From Liolophura sinensis (lineage: Eukaryota; Mollusca; Polyplacophora; Chitonida; Chitonidae), in contig NC_088296.1 in NCBI RefSeq assembly GCF_032854445.1, positions 8,718,706 to 8,782,705 of the forward strand: 64,000 nucleotides of DNA, in the 5' to 3' direction. Numbering within the stretch: the stretch's first letter is position 1; each line of letters opens with the position of its first letter. Under the pieces are notes generated by a model that searched no databases, had not been told where the DNA came from, and saw nothing but the letters and a program-made list of their open reading frames with translations. A program made the position numbers and the translations under genes. Positions 1 through 10,500 of the stretch are shown one piece after another.

Positions 1-126
1 GATGCAACCGGAAATGTTTTCATTGAGAGTAAAGAATGCGCATGTGCTTGTGGCAAAGGTCATATTTTTACAAATGGAAAGCAAACCATAGTTTTCAAGG
101 AAGATGACATTTACCATCCAAAGTAA
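1..126 (+). CDS. Possible last exon of an unidentified gene (C-terminal 41 residues)
   Basis: The + strand is open from the first base to a TAA at 124-126. The 41 residues have a coding-like composition and include ECACACGKGH (three Cys at spacing C-x-C-x-C, then GKGH) and end in EDDIYHPK. I do not recognise the family. There is no start codon, so any gene lies mostly left of the window. The first AATAAA downstream on this strand is near 990, rather far for a 3' end. A chance open frame of this length is possible in AT-rich DNA, so the call is tentative. Confidence 0.33.
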   Translation, partial: DATGNVFIESKECACACGKGHIFTNGKQTIVFKEDDIYHPK

Positions 127-1254
127 ATACATATTGTAAGAAAAAATAGTAGACTGCAAATCTTTAAAGGAAAAGGAGTATGGAATGTGAAGTAAGCATC
201 ACCAAAGACCATAATATTTTTTGGTATAAAATACATTTACGTATTTTATACACTGAATGGAATGGAGTTCAAGATTTCTGACTGTGAGATAGGCTTTTCA
301 GACCACAATGATAATGAGATCACACAATTCTGTTCCACACATTTGTCTTCCGGTTTGAATGACATTCTTCTGAAGTGTTTGTGGGAAAGTTTGTCAGCAG
401 CCTGCAAAAAGTTGCGGGTTTCCGCAGGTTTCCTGCTATCATAATTCGAACTAGTCTCCGTCGTATAAGTAAAATATTCTTGAGTACAGCGTGAAACACT
501 AATCAAAAAAAAATGCGTTAAGTTACTGTGTGCCTCTGCACGAAAATAAAAAAGCTTCCAACTCTGAATTCGTGTTTTAGGGATATAGAAGAGTCGGTGT
601 GACGTCATTGACGACATGTATTACAAAGTGTATAAAGTCCACCTTACAAATCAACCATTTGACTTCCATTGTCATTCAGTGAAAAAAAGAAGCAGTTGAA
701 AATATTTTAACTGTACTGATGCTAACTTCAGGTTTAATGTTCTTTTCCTTTTAAACATCATAGCGAAACATGACAAAAGAGTTTAATGCCAACAGCCAAA
801 AACATTCACAAGTGTCTCAAAAGATGGAGCAATTTTATTTCTCTAAACCGGTACATTGACATGCATGTACATGTACGCGTCACAACGGTATTTTGCGTTA
901 CCTTGCAATGTATGCAACTTGAGGTCTCATATTTTACTTCAGATGGAACAAAAATCGTAGGAGGTATATTACGAGGTGTTTGATTAAAATAATAAATCAA
1001 TACTATCTTGCACAAGGGCAAAATTCTTTACTGTTGAAGCATGGTCGCAACAGTTTCTCTGCCCCCATGCATAGGTAAGTGGCACGTACAAGATACATAT
1101 TTTTAGATGTGTTTTTGGAATATTGTCCTGTGATGTTATTTTTCAAGTTTCGATTCTATATATAGTTATCAAAACTGTCACCGACTAAAACATCAAGTCG
1201 TACCTAAATTTCACAAATCAACTCTCCTATTTTTTTTCACACTTTTGAAATTAC
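127..1254. other. Non-coding stretch
   Basis: No convincing exon on either strand. It holds one SINE fragment (391-511). I looked on the minus strand for the second exon of the cathepsin-like gene (rest of the I29 propeptide) and did not find it here. Confidence 0.6.
391..511 (+). repeat. Family A SINE, 3' fragment
   Basis: Degenerate copy of the SINE body (TTTGTCAGCAGCCTGC then GCGGGTTTCC) followed by the core GTATAAGTAAAATATTCTTG and a poly-A-like tail. The tRNA-like head is missing. Confidence 0.7.
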
Positions 1255-1397
1255 CTTTTGTCGTCCTCTGATCCTTCGTACACCTTTCCGTAGTTTGTTT
1301 TGAACGTCTTCCATTCGTCCACTGGTGATGTACTTATCACGTGACCGAAGGATTCGGCCAATACTAGGGCCCCACACAACGCAACGAGCACCTTCAT
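1255..1397 (-). CDS. Cathepsin L-like cysteine protease, first coding exon only
   Basis: The exon runs from an ATG at 1397-1395 to a GTAAT donor after 1255: 143 nt, 47 codons plus 2 nt. It encodes a hydrophobic signal peptide (MKVLVALCGALVLAESFG) and then DEWKTFKTNYGKVYEGSEDDK. The W-x-x-F/K-x-x-Y-x-K-x-Y pattern is the start of the I29 inhibitor propeptide of papain-family proteases, which in cathepsin L-type enzymes keeps the secreted or lysosomal zymogen inactive. The mature enzyme (Cys, His and Asn active residues) is not in the window. A (TA)n tract starts about 25 bp upstream of the ATG. It could be the 5' end of a gene continuing left, a lone propeptide gene, or an orphan exon; the + strand open frame at 1-126 makes the locus puzzling. 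Confidence 0.75.
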
Positions 1398-1417
1398 CTT
1401 TTTGAGCTGTTGGTTGA

Positions 1418-1421
<4 letters not shown>

Positions 1422-1478
<57 letters not shown>
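1422..1478. repeat. (TA)n microsatellite
   Basis: About 28 uninterrupted TA units, ending close upstream of the cathepsin-like start codon. Tyr-Ile repeat open frames read across it are artefacts. Confidence 0.98.
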
Positions 1479-1482
<4 letters not shown>

Positions 1483-2066
1483 AACTACAGAACCATATTA
1501 TTTTTTCCAAGAGCGCATGTGGAATACTAACTTCAGTCACAATCAAGATTTTTGTTGTTGGCAGGCAACAAACTGGTAGGCAGAAGCAGACATACGTGTT
1601 GTTGAAGTTTAGTAGAATAAACCCGTCACAGAGAGGTAACATGAGCAAGTCATCTAAAAAAGGAAACACTCGATAGCACAGTTTAGGGTCAATGTCGATT
1701 ACAACGGTATATGCTCTTGTCAACATATAACGGTCTCTTCTACAAGAAAGCTGTCCACACAGTTTTATTTTGATTATATCAATACTTAATCGTCTATTTG
1801 ATTCATGTTTTAATTTTTTTTTCCATTTATATAACATTGGTCAAGGCTGGGGATGGAGGAAACCCGAGTGCCCGAACAAAACCACCGACCTTGACCGGGT
1901 ACCTGATAAACCTTCTGACTTAAACCCGCAGCTGAAACAGCTAGAGCTGGATTTGATCACGCGAAATGAAATCCATAGTGTTCATTTTCAGTATACGCAA
2001 ACACAGGAAATCCACTGAAACAGTCACGTTTCACAACTACGTGTACCTGCTAAACAAACATCCAGA

Positions 2067-2200
2067 TTTATTTATTTATTTTTTTATTTGGTGTTTTACG
2101 CCTTACTCAGAATGCTTCTCTTATATGCATTATTTTGGGAGGAAAAAGAGTCCGGGGGAAACCCACGATCATCCGCAGGTTGCTGGAGGATCTTAACACT
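2067..2200 (-). repeat. Family A SINE, 5'-truncated
   Basis: Tail-first orientation: TTTATTTATT, then GGTGTTTTACGCC, a diverged core, and the body match CCGGGGGAAACCCACGATC through GGTTGCTGG. Confidence 0.75.
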
Positions 2201-2218
2201 GAGGGCCGGAGCATCCAG

Positions 2219-2345
2219 ATTTACTTATTAATTTGGTGTTTCACGCAGCACTCAAAAATATTTTACTTATACGACAACAGCCAGCATTATCGTGGGAGGA
2301 AACCGAGTAGATCTGAACACATACGTCTGGACCCTCTTTATGTAA
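2219..2345 (-). repeat. Family A SINE, 5'-truncated, adjacent second copy
   Basis: Starts with TTAATTTGGTGTTTCACGC and includes ACTTATACGACAACAGCCAG and GGGAGGAAACCG. It lies head-to-tail behind the copy at 2067-2200. Confidence 0.75.
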
Positions 2346-2539
2346 AGCCGCAGCACATTGCTGAAATCTAGAATCTGTCACGCAAATTTGGCAAGGTACT
2401 TACGAACTTTTCCTTGTATACGTCATATGCTTAATGTTTGAGTCATATGACGACAAAAAGGCCCAATTTGTATGCACATCTATACTGTCTTTTGTGGCAA
2501 GGCGAGTCTATGCTGCCACACCATACCAGCCATGCAGTG

Positions 2540-2995
2540 GTGTTTCTTTGCTCTAGCCTCTCGGTACTGAGCGCCAGCCGAGACAGCGACAAGTACCATT
2601 AGCTGTAGGTTTTGGTTATCCGTGTATGTATGTATGTATGTAGGTATGTATGCAAGTATGCTTGAGGTTTTACTTCATGCTTAACAAATTTTCAGTCAGC
2701 ACATTATGTCTTCTAGTGGGAGTGCAAGTTCATGCGCTAAATTGCTGCTGTCACTGAAGTATTATGCTGGAGACACCAGACATGACATCCTACTTAGCCA
2801 CTTAATACCGACACCGGGCCAACCAGTCTTGTTTCCTTGCTCTAGCCTCTAAGTGCTGAGGGAACGTTGAGAGCGGGTCCGGAAATACAAAAATACATGG
2901 TCCAAGACTAGAATTGAACCTGCATTCCTTGAGTGCACCGTGGTTGGGCCTCGCACACCCATCACTCTATGAATCACGTCCCGCTCACTATTGTC
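2540..2995 (-). repeat. Probable third tRNA-derived SINE (family C) or diverged relative of family B
   Basis: On the minus strand the right end reads as a tRNA-like head with a B-box-like GGTTCAATTCTAG. The left part contains CTTCATGCTTAACAAATTTT, which resembles the tail of family B, and a GTAT microsatellite at about 2622-2655. A related fragment appears near 14430-14580. Boundaries are approximate. Confidence 0.45.
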
Positions 2996-4908
2996 TAATG
3001 CGTCATTGTCATATTTGCTGCTTATGCTTAGGAATTAATAAATAAGTGATTATGGCTTAACGACACATCGGCAATGTTTCAACCATATCATGGCGAAATC
3101 TGTAGCCTATAAAGGGATAGGCGAGAAACTTACCTGTGGCTGAGCTGAACCTAGCTACGTGTATAAACGTGTCCCGACGTACATGTATATGTGTATGATA
3201 ATAAGAGTAATATAATATTTAGACACACCTCCCTGCCACGTGACTAAAGCACGTGCATAGATACCATGTGAATCTTATTATGACCTTGACATGAGGTTAA
3301 GACCTATGGAAGGTCTGTATAGATTTTCTTATGCCCGTGTTCCATTATATTGCATTGTAGACACTAAAAAAAACCATCCTACAAGAACCGTAGATTTCCA
3401 TGACCAACGATTTTTTTGTTGTTGTGGGGGGAGGGGGGGGCGGAAGGGGTTATAGTATCTACAAAATTTTCTCTCACGGCCGGGATTGATCCCTCGTTTC
3501 TCTCACCGAGCCAAGTCACTCTCCAACACAAGTATTCAAGCAGACTTGCAAGTGCTGTAAATTCCTTGACAACAAAACGTGACAACAAAATTCCTAAGCA
3601 ATTGCACCTGACACACTGTAGATACTTGCAGGCTCCTGTACATACAGATCATGCGTTTTCCGAGATTGTCCGTTTTAATTTTAGTCATCGAAAACGGCGA
3701 AGCGAATTGAAACTATCGGGAATTAATGCTTTGTGGACACTGACGTACAAATAAGAACGGACACTTAAATGTAACACAGCATTGAATCGGCTCAACTCAA
3801 TATCTTGAATTCAATCTCTATAGAACCTCGGTTTTATGAAGTCACATTATAGACATAAGAGATCCCTCTTTTAACAAAACACACCGATAATATACTCATA
3901 TTTTACAAAGATCAGTTTTTGGTGCTGCTTCGCATACCGGCTCATGGCTTATTGAGTGTGAGCCAAGAACAAGATTGTCAGTCTATCTTAATCCCAGGTC
4001 TTAGTAATTTAAAGGATAGCCTTTATTACAGAAAAAAAATTCGATGTTTTAAAACAATGGGTATTGCAGAGAATAATTGAATTCACGTCCTTAAATTACA
4101 ATATAAGAGTTCGTCATAACGAACTGCGGACGACCTGGAAATAGGTGTTACGGTTGACGTATTCACAGAGTGTATATGTCCTTATACGTGTGGAATAAGG
4201 ACCGGCTACAAGGCTGAACTGAACATCATTTACATTGGTTTTACTACTGGCTTGCACTAAGCGACAAGTTAGTTGGCCTAATCGGTGATAATTGTTGTTA
4301 ACAGACAAAAAAAACAGTGATTTACGAAAAAGACTCGATTTTATTCGACGATGTCCATGACATATAAATATGTTGCAGAGCTCCAGTTTGTGAGGCCAAG
4401 TACTGTACCAAAACTAAACCACAGACTACAATCTGGCGAGAAGATGGCCAACTCATAAGATAGTTCTATATGTATAGTTCATAGCTAGCATCGTCCATTA
4501 ACTCTGTACATATGTAACAAGACCTACTGATTCGTGTCTACTATCAACAATTCCTTAACCACACAAGACAGTTCTTTAACATATACCGTAACAAATATAC
4601 CAAAACACTATCAAAACGCACCTTCACTGTACAATCTGTGCTGCCTAACATGACACAAACCAAGAGGTATAACTTTAGGTCAGGAATGTATTTAGTGCAA
4701 CCTTAACACAACTGTGGAATTCGTCACTATCTTATATTTTGGTGATTAACACCAAACCAAAATATTTTCGGACACAATACAGTATTTAACTGTTTTCAGA
4801 GTTTGTACATGAACTTGTGACAGTTATATATTAAAACGTCACTGTTTTAGTTTACCTCACATACACATTTACACTATGTGAAAGAAATACACGGCGAAGA
4901 TTATTATT

Positions 4909-4943
<35 letters not shown>

Positions 4944-6829
4944 TGTGAGGGACGTTTGAGGTGAAACAAATTCCATTTGTTTTTTGGCCAAAAATTTGTT
5001 AAAATGATGTTCAGCAAAGAGTTCGTAGAGGTAAAGCAGGTGTCGGACGCCTGACAAACCTCCTGTAAAGCCGTTTCACATGCAGGTTGATCTTTTCATT
5101 TGCACAATTCAAGAAAACAAGAGTACAAGTGATACGAAATATATTTTCCTGAATCCTCTTCCGGCAAGCCGCATTGGGGGTGCGTCTGATGTCAAAGTGA
5201 CAAACTGATCGGTGGAAGAGGAATGTTAGCTTCACAATCACAGTATATGTGCCTATAGAAAGATGGAATTTAAACAGCAAAATGACAATGAAGGCTGTAA
5301 TCGAGCTGCCAATTCACTGGTGAGACACCAATGCTACAAGCATTTGGTGTTGCATACTTTTAAGACTATAAATCCACATGCATTTCACAAACAAAGAGGG
5401 AATTTAAACAGCGAATGATGAAAACGACTGTTAAATTCCAACTGCTTCTGTTCACAAAAACAAGTCTGCACCAATAAGAGTAAACCCACCATAGGACAAT
5501 TTCCATCCAATAATGAAATATCAATTTTCAAAACTCCGAGCAGCCAATATGAGCTGATCTTTGACACAATGGTACAAGACATAAAGATCTACACTAATAT
5601 TTATTCAGCTGACACGTGCGTATAATGTTTATAAAGATGCAAACGAAATATACAATGTTCAATGGTGCATATATAATTATGTGTGTACCACTATTTCAGT
5701 TGCATCTGAACTGGAATAAAAGCTATGTAACGTCAGCTGAAGCGATTTAAAAGCGTACAAGTGCAATGGTAAAATACACACAAAATGTACGTATGAACAG
5801 TATTGTACAGATCAATGCTAAGCTAAATTCGAGATACACGCGTATAATATTAGCTTAAGTATATAACATAGTTTTACTAACGGTACCTTAAATAAATAAT
5901 AAAGGTAGTTTGCCTATTAACATACAATAATGTAGAATATAAAATTCATAACAAGTTGTCAAATGACTTTTAAAAGCAGGTTATATCCTATAAAATCAAA
6001 CTTTTACATCCAAATCTTAATTCTGTTGACCTGAGTTATGAAAAGGAGTTTTTCAGGGCTAAGGTGGCTTGTTTATAATGATTGAGTGATCCCTTGATTG
6101 TTGTTTGAAGCCATACTTTAAAACTTTTCACTTAAATAATGGCTACGAATTTTATGGGTGGATGAAAACAGAGCGAACAGGGAAATCCACTGACATTCGG
6201 TAGGTTACTGATGCGCTTCCCCACTTGTGCCGTACACATTTGTTCGCCTTGTTATGGACGACATGATGCTTTAAGCAAACGTTAGACACACAATGGCGAC
6301 ACAAGCGTAGCCAACTCTTTCTCACCAAGGTCTTACAAACGTTCAGAGTGGCGGAAACCGCAAAGTCCCTCTCCTTGGCTGGGTTTGAACCCACACACCT
6401 TTACCGCCATAGCTATCTACACTAAAGTAGGCATTTCAAACTATGCCCGGGATCACGCCCTACTTCTTTCAGTACATCAGGGATGAATACATACCGTGCC
6501 TAAGTACATCAGGAACTGATCAACGCTATGCATGATTCTGAATATGTTGGGAATCAACTACAATTCAGCATGTTTAAAAAAAATTCACCAAAAATGTATT
6601 TGTGGAGAGAAAAAATCAAACTTGATATGCACAAATCAATAAAAATATTTACTGCATGTAATAGCACTTATATGTGTATTTGTGATATGTATACATATAC
6701 AAGGTTGAGTCGCGTACAGGGAATGTCAAATTCCCCAAAGTATGACCGAGTTTTACCACGTTTTAAATGGATTTTAACTGAATACCATATTGGTGAAAGG
6801 TAGGTGAACTATAAACTTCATGTACGACG
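2996..6829. other. Intergenic stretch without a recognised gene
   Basis: No exon with supporting splice sites or recognisable protein. It holds a purine-rich G run near 3421-3440, an (AAT)n tract at 4910-4942, and tRNA-like B-box sequences at about 3480 and 6360-6385 that look like old SINE heads. A short diverged direct repeat (GGAATTTAAACAGC) occurs near 5263 and 5398. Confidence 0.6.
4910..4942. repeat. (AAT)n microsatellite
   Basis: Eleven near-perfect AAT units. Confidence 0.95.
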
Positions 6830-6965
6830 ACATATTTATTTATTTTTACTCAACTGATGTTCTATGCCGTACTCAAGAACATTTCACTGTGCAGAGCTCA
6901 CAGGAAACGCATGACCATTTGCACACTGATGGCGACCTTCGCACATACGGCTGTAGAGGCACGTT
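6830..6965 (-). repeat. Family A SINE, old diverged copy
   Basis: TATTTATTTATTTTTACTC, then TATGCCGTACTCAAGAACATT and a decayed body. Because it lies in the same orientation as the FAS1 gene, its tail provides AATAAATAAATA on that gene's strand about 480 nt past the stop codon. Confidence 0.7.
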
Positions 6966-7010
6966 CTATGTATGTTAATGCATACAGTGATGTTTACATG
7001 TAATAAAGTC

Positions 7011-7016
7011 TTTAAT
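7011..7016 (-). terminator. Candidate poly(A) signal of the FAS1 gene (ATTAAA)
   Basis: ATTAAA on the minus strand about 300 nt downstream of the stop at 7316. The next candidate, AATAAA, lies in the SINE remnant at 6830-6850. Neither is tested by transcript data. Confidence 0.3.
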
Positions 7017-7315
7017 GGGGCTATCATGAAAAATGGGAAGAACATTTCTCCCTAGCATATCATGAATAGAGCAGTAAGAGTTAAAAACTGAAGAGCAGAG
7101 ATGACGAAATTATGTTCACAGAACAACAATTCTTGATTAATATGAATCAAAGTAATCTACAAAACTGATTTAAAATTGGATAAAATTTAAGATAGTTACC
7201 AAGATGTATCAAAAATAAAAATACAAAGGAGATATTTACACCATTTCATCGCTCAGAGTTCACTCTCTAGATAAAGTCCCAATGAAAAAAGCAGCAATCT
7301 GTATCAATGGAGAGA

Positions 7316-7515
7316 TCATAAGAGTTTGACAACAGCTGTTACTAGGAAGAGAACAACTACAGAAACTGCACTAGGTCTGCTACCGTAAGACACCGCCCTT
7401 GTCCTGTCTTCCTCCACTGCTAGGATATCACGGACGATGTGGACTACGCCATTGGTCGCTCCCAAATCCATGTGAATGACTTGTGTGCGCTTTCTACCAA
7501 ATACAATCTCCACAT
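7316..7515 (-). CDS. FAS1 gene exon 13 (end of domain 4, GPI signal, stop)
   Basis: The acceptor TTTACAG precedes 7515; the TGA stop is at 7318-7316. Encodes residues 697-762: VEIVFGRKRTQ, the domain 4 H2 motif NGVVHIVRDIL, a hinge DRTRAVSYGSRPS and the hydrophobic tail SVVVLFLVTAVVKLL. The tail ends the protein directly with no cytoplasmic residues, favouring GPI anchoring over a transmembrane segment. Confidence 0.92.
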
Positions 7516-10500
7516 CTGTAAACATAACCAAAAGAAGAAAAATCTATGAATTTAACAGAATTTCAGCAATGAGCTGCTGGCATTTGCAACCTTTGTTTGG
7601 TGACAAGAGTAAAACGATACCGAACGTTCGCAGCATGGCCTTGTATGATTTCTTCCTTCTATCCGGTAATTAATACTTTGAACAGAGTTAATTTACATTT
7701 CTTTACTTCCAAAAATTCTACACGTGCAACTGCTTTCTTAGATGAGGTTTTGAGATCACACACGTATTTCCGTTTTTTACATTATTTAAGCATAAAAAAA
7801 ACTTTAAAAGACCAGTCCTACTGTAATTCATCAGATATGATTTCACAGAAATAAAAAAAAACTATTTTCAAAAATGTTTGTTCGACAAATAGGGCAAACA
7901 TTTTCTCAAGAACCTGATGTGATCCCCACATGCCTTAAATATTGTCCGAAAAGGCCACTGTACATGTATTTTGTCCAAATTTCAATGACTTGTACAGTAA
8001 TAATTATGTAACAGAAAAAAATGACATAGTTTTGAGGGCAAGTGTATCCAGCACTATGAATAGCACCAACTTTGTCTAATCATTTACCGTTCACATTGTA
8101 CTGAACTTACATGCACGGATACCGTATCCATTCTTCTTCAGGACAATTTCCTCGCCGTTATCTGTTCTAAATATGTGGTTACCTTCAGGAAGTTTGTCCA
8201 TGTGGATTGTGCGGTAAGGTATGACATGACGCCGCATGATCTGTAAGAGAGAAGGACAAATCATGAAAAGGTTTATTTATTTCATTACCTGATTGTTGTT
8301 TTAAGCCCTACTCAAAACACATTTCACTTATACAGTCAGCATTATGATGGAGGAAAACCAGGCACAGCCCATGGTAAGCCACGAGGATCCACAGTTTGCT
8401 GTCAGGCCTTCTCACGTAGATCTGGTGAGTAAGCCAGCCAGCATGAGCTGAACTTGAACTTAAACTCAATGCGCCACGCTGACAGACTAATTACTTGGTC
8501 ACACAGGCCCAGATCATGACAAAAAAACCCCCAAAAAACAAAACAAAGTATTGTTTGGTGGGTAAAAATCTACTTTCGGAACCACACAAAAGCTTGAAGC
8601 ATACGTAACATTTAATTGTTATAGAGGCCTCCGTGGCTCAGTTGGTTAGCACGCTAGCACAGCGTAATGACCTATAAGCCTCTCTCACCAATGTGTTAAG
8701 TTTCTCTCCGGCTGTACGTGGAAGGTCTGTCAGGCACCTGCGGATGGTCGTGGGTTTGCCCAGGCTTTGCCCGGTTTCCTCCCACCATAATAAGTGAAAT
8801 ATTCTTGAGTACGGCGTAAAATACCAATCAAATAAATAAATAAATTTAATTGACCCTCAACTCTTGTTTCCTTGCAGTTGCCAACTTCTCAAAGCTATGC
8901 CGGTGGAATCTGGATTTCGAGGTATAAAGGTAGATAACTCATTTTCAGAACGCACCCATCTGTATCTAATTGGATCCTGCATGATCGTCCGGCCAAGGTT
9001 GGTCTCCTCAAAGTACTCCATTGCACTTCCATTGACAACAAACACAGTGAACTCCTGAGGGACATCCTGATAGTCCACGTATGAGTTCCCATAGCGGTTG
9101 TTTTGACCGTAGTTGTTCTGGTTTTGATTGTTGTTGTTCTGGTTTTGGTTGTAATTGTTCTGGTTTTGGTTGTAATTGTTCTGGTTTTGGTTGTAGTTGT
9201 TTTGGTTTTGGTTGTAGGTGTTTTGGTTGTAGCGGCTGGTTGAGGTCCTGTAGTTGTTTTGGTTGTAGTTGTTCTGGTTGTAGTTGTTCTGGTTGTATCG
9301 GTTATTGTAGTAACTACTTGGCACAACACAGGTACGTCCAGGTGAACCTTGTGTCAGTCCACGATCTCTAAGATACTCTCCTAAAGTCAGTCCATTCATC
9401 ACCAGGTAAGTTTTACTGAAAACAAATAACAAAAAACAGTCAGTCCACAATCTCTCAGGTAGGCCTACTCCCTTAAAGTGAGCCGGTAAGTTTTACTAAA
9501 AACAGATTATACAAAACAGGCAGTCCACATTTCACAGGTAGGCCTACTATCCTAAAGTCAGTCCATTCATCACCAGGTAAGTTTTACTGAAAATAAAGAG
9601 TCAATCCACTCTATCTGAGATTTTCAGATAATCTCATGAAGTCAGGAAAAAAGTCCACCCAGTCATCAACAGGTAAGTTTCATGGTCAGTCCACAATCTC
9701 TCAGTTACTTTTCTAAAGTTTGCCCAGTCATCAACAGGTAAGTTTCACTGCCAGTCCATAATCTCTCAATTACTTTTCCAAAGTCTGCCCAGTCATCAAC
9801 AGGTAAGTTTCACTGTCAGTCCATAATCTCTCAGTTACTTTTCTAAAGTCTGCCCAGTCATCAACAGGTAAGTTTCACTGCCAGGCCACAATCTCTCAGT
9901 TACTTTTCTAAAGTCTGCCCAGTCATCAACAGGTAAGTTTCACTGCCAGTCCATAATCTCTCAGTTACTTTTCTAAAGTCTGTCCAGTCATCAACAGGTA
10001 AGTTTCACTGTCAGTCCACAATCTCTCAGTTACTTTTCCAAAGTCTGCCCAGTCATCAACAGGTAAGTTTCACTGTCAGGTCACAATCTCTCAGTTACTC
10101 TTGTAAAGTCCACCCAGTCATCAACAGGTAAGTTTCACTGTCAGTCCATAATCTCTCAGTTACTTTTCTAAAGTCTGCCCAGCCATCAACAGGTAAGTTT
10201 CACTGTCAGTCCACAATCTCTCAGTTACTTTTCTAAAGTCTGCCTAGTCATCAACAGGTAAGTTTCACTGTCAGTCCACAATCTCTCAGTTACTTTTCCA
10301 AAGTCTGCCCAGTCATCAACAGGTAAGTTTCACTGTCAGGCCACAATCTCTCAGTTACTCTTCTAAAGTCCACCCAGTCATCAACAGGTAAGTTTCACTG
10401 TCAGTCCACAATCTCTCAGTTATTTTTCTAGTCTGCCCAGTCATCACTAAGAAAGTTCTACAGAAAACACACTAAAATACAGTCCACAACTTTTAATCCA

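Noticed and set aside
1251-1837. Tyr-Ile repeat proteins across the TA tract
   Set aside because: Translation of a dinucleotide repeat; the only supported coding part is the propeptide exon starting at 1397.
8857-8955. Continuation of exon 11 to a stop codon (32 further residues)
   Set aside because: Reading through would end the protein within domain 4, while the GTGCGT donor at 8955 joins in phase to the missing half of the domain in exon 12. A retained-intron isoform remains possible.
8895-9371. Thr/Lys-rich and Cys/Gly-rich frames over the coding minisatellite
   Set aside because: Shadows of the YNQNQNN repeat in exon 11, whose frame is fixed by flanking FAS1 sequence and splice phases.
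9600-10460. CRISPR-like regular repeats
   Set aside because: Units are directly adjacent without unique spacers, and this is an animal genome.
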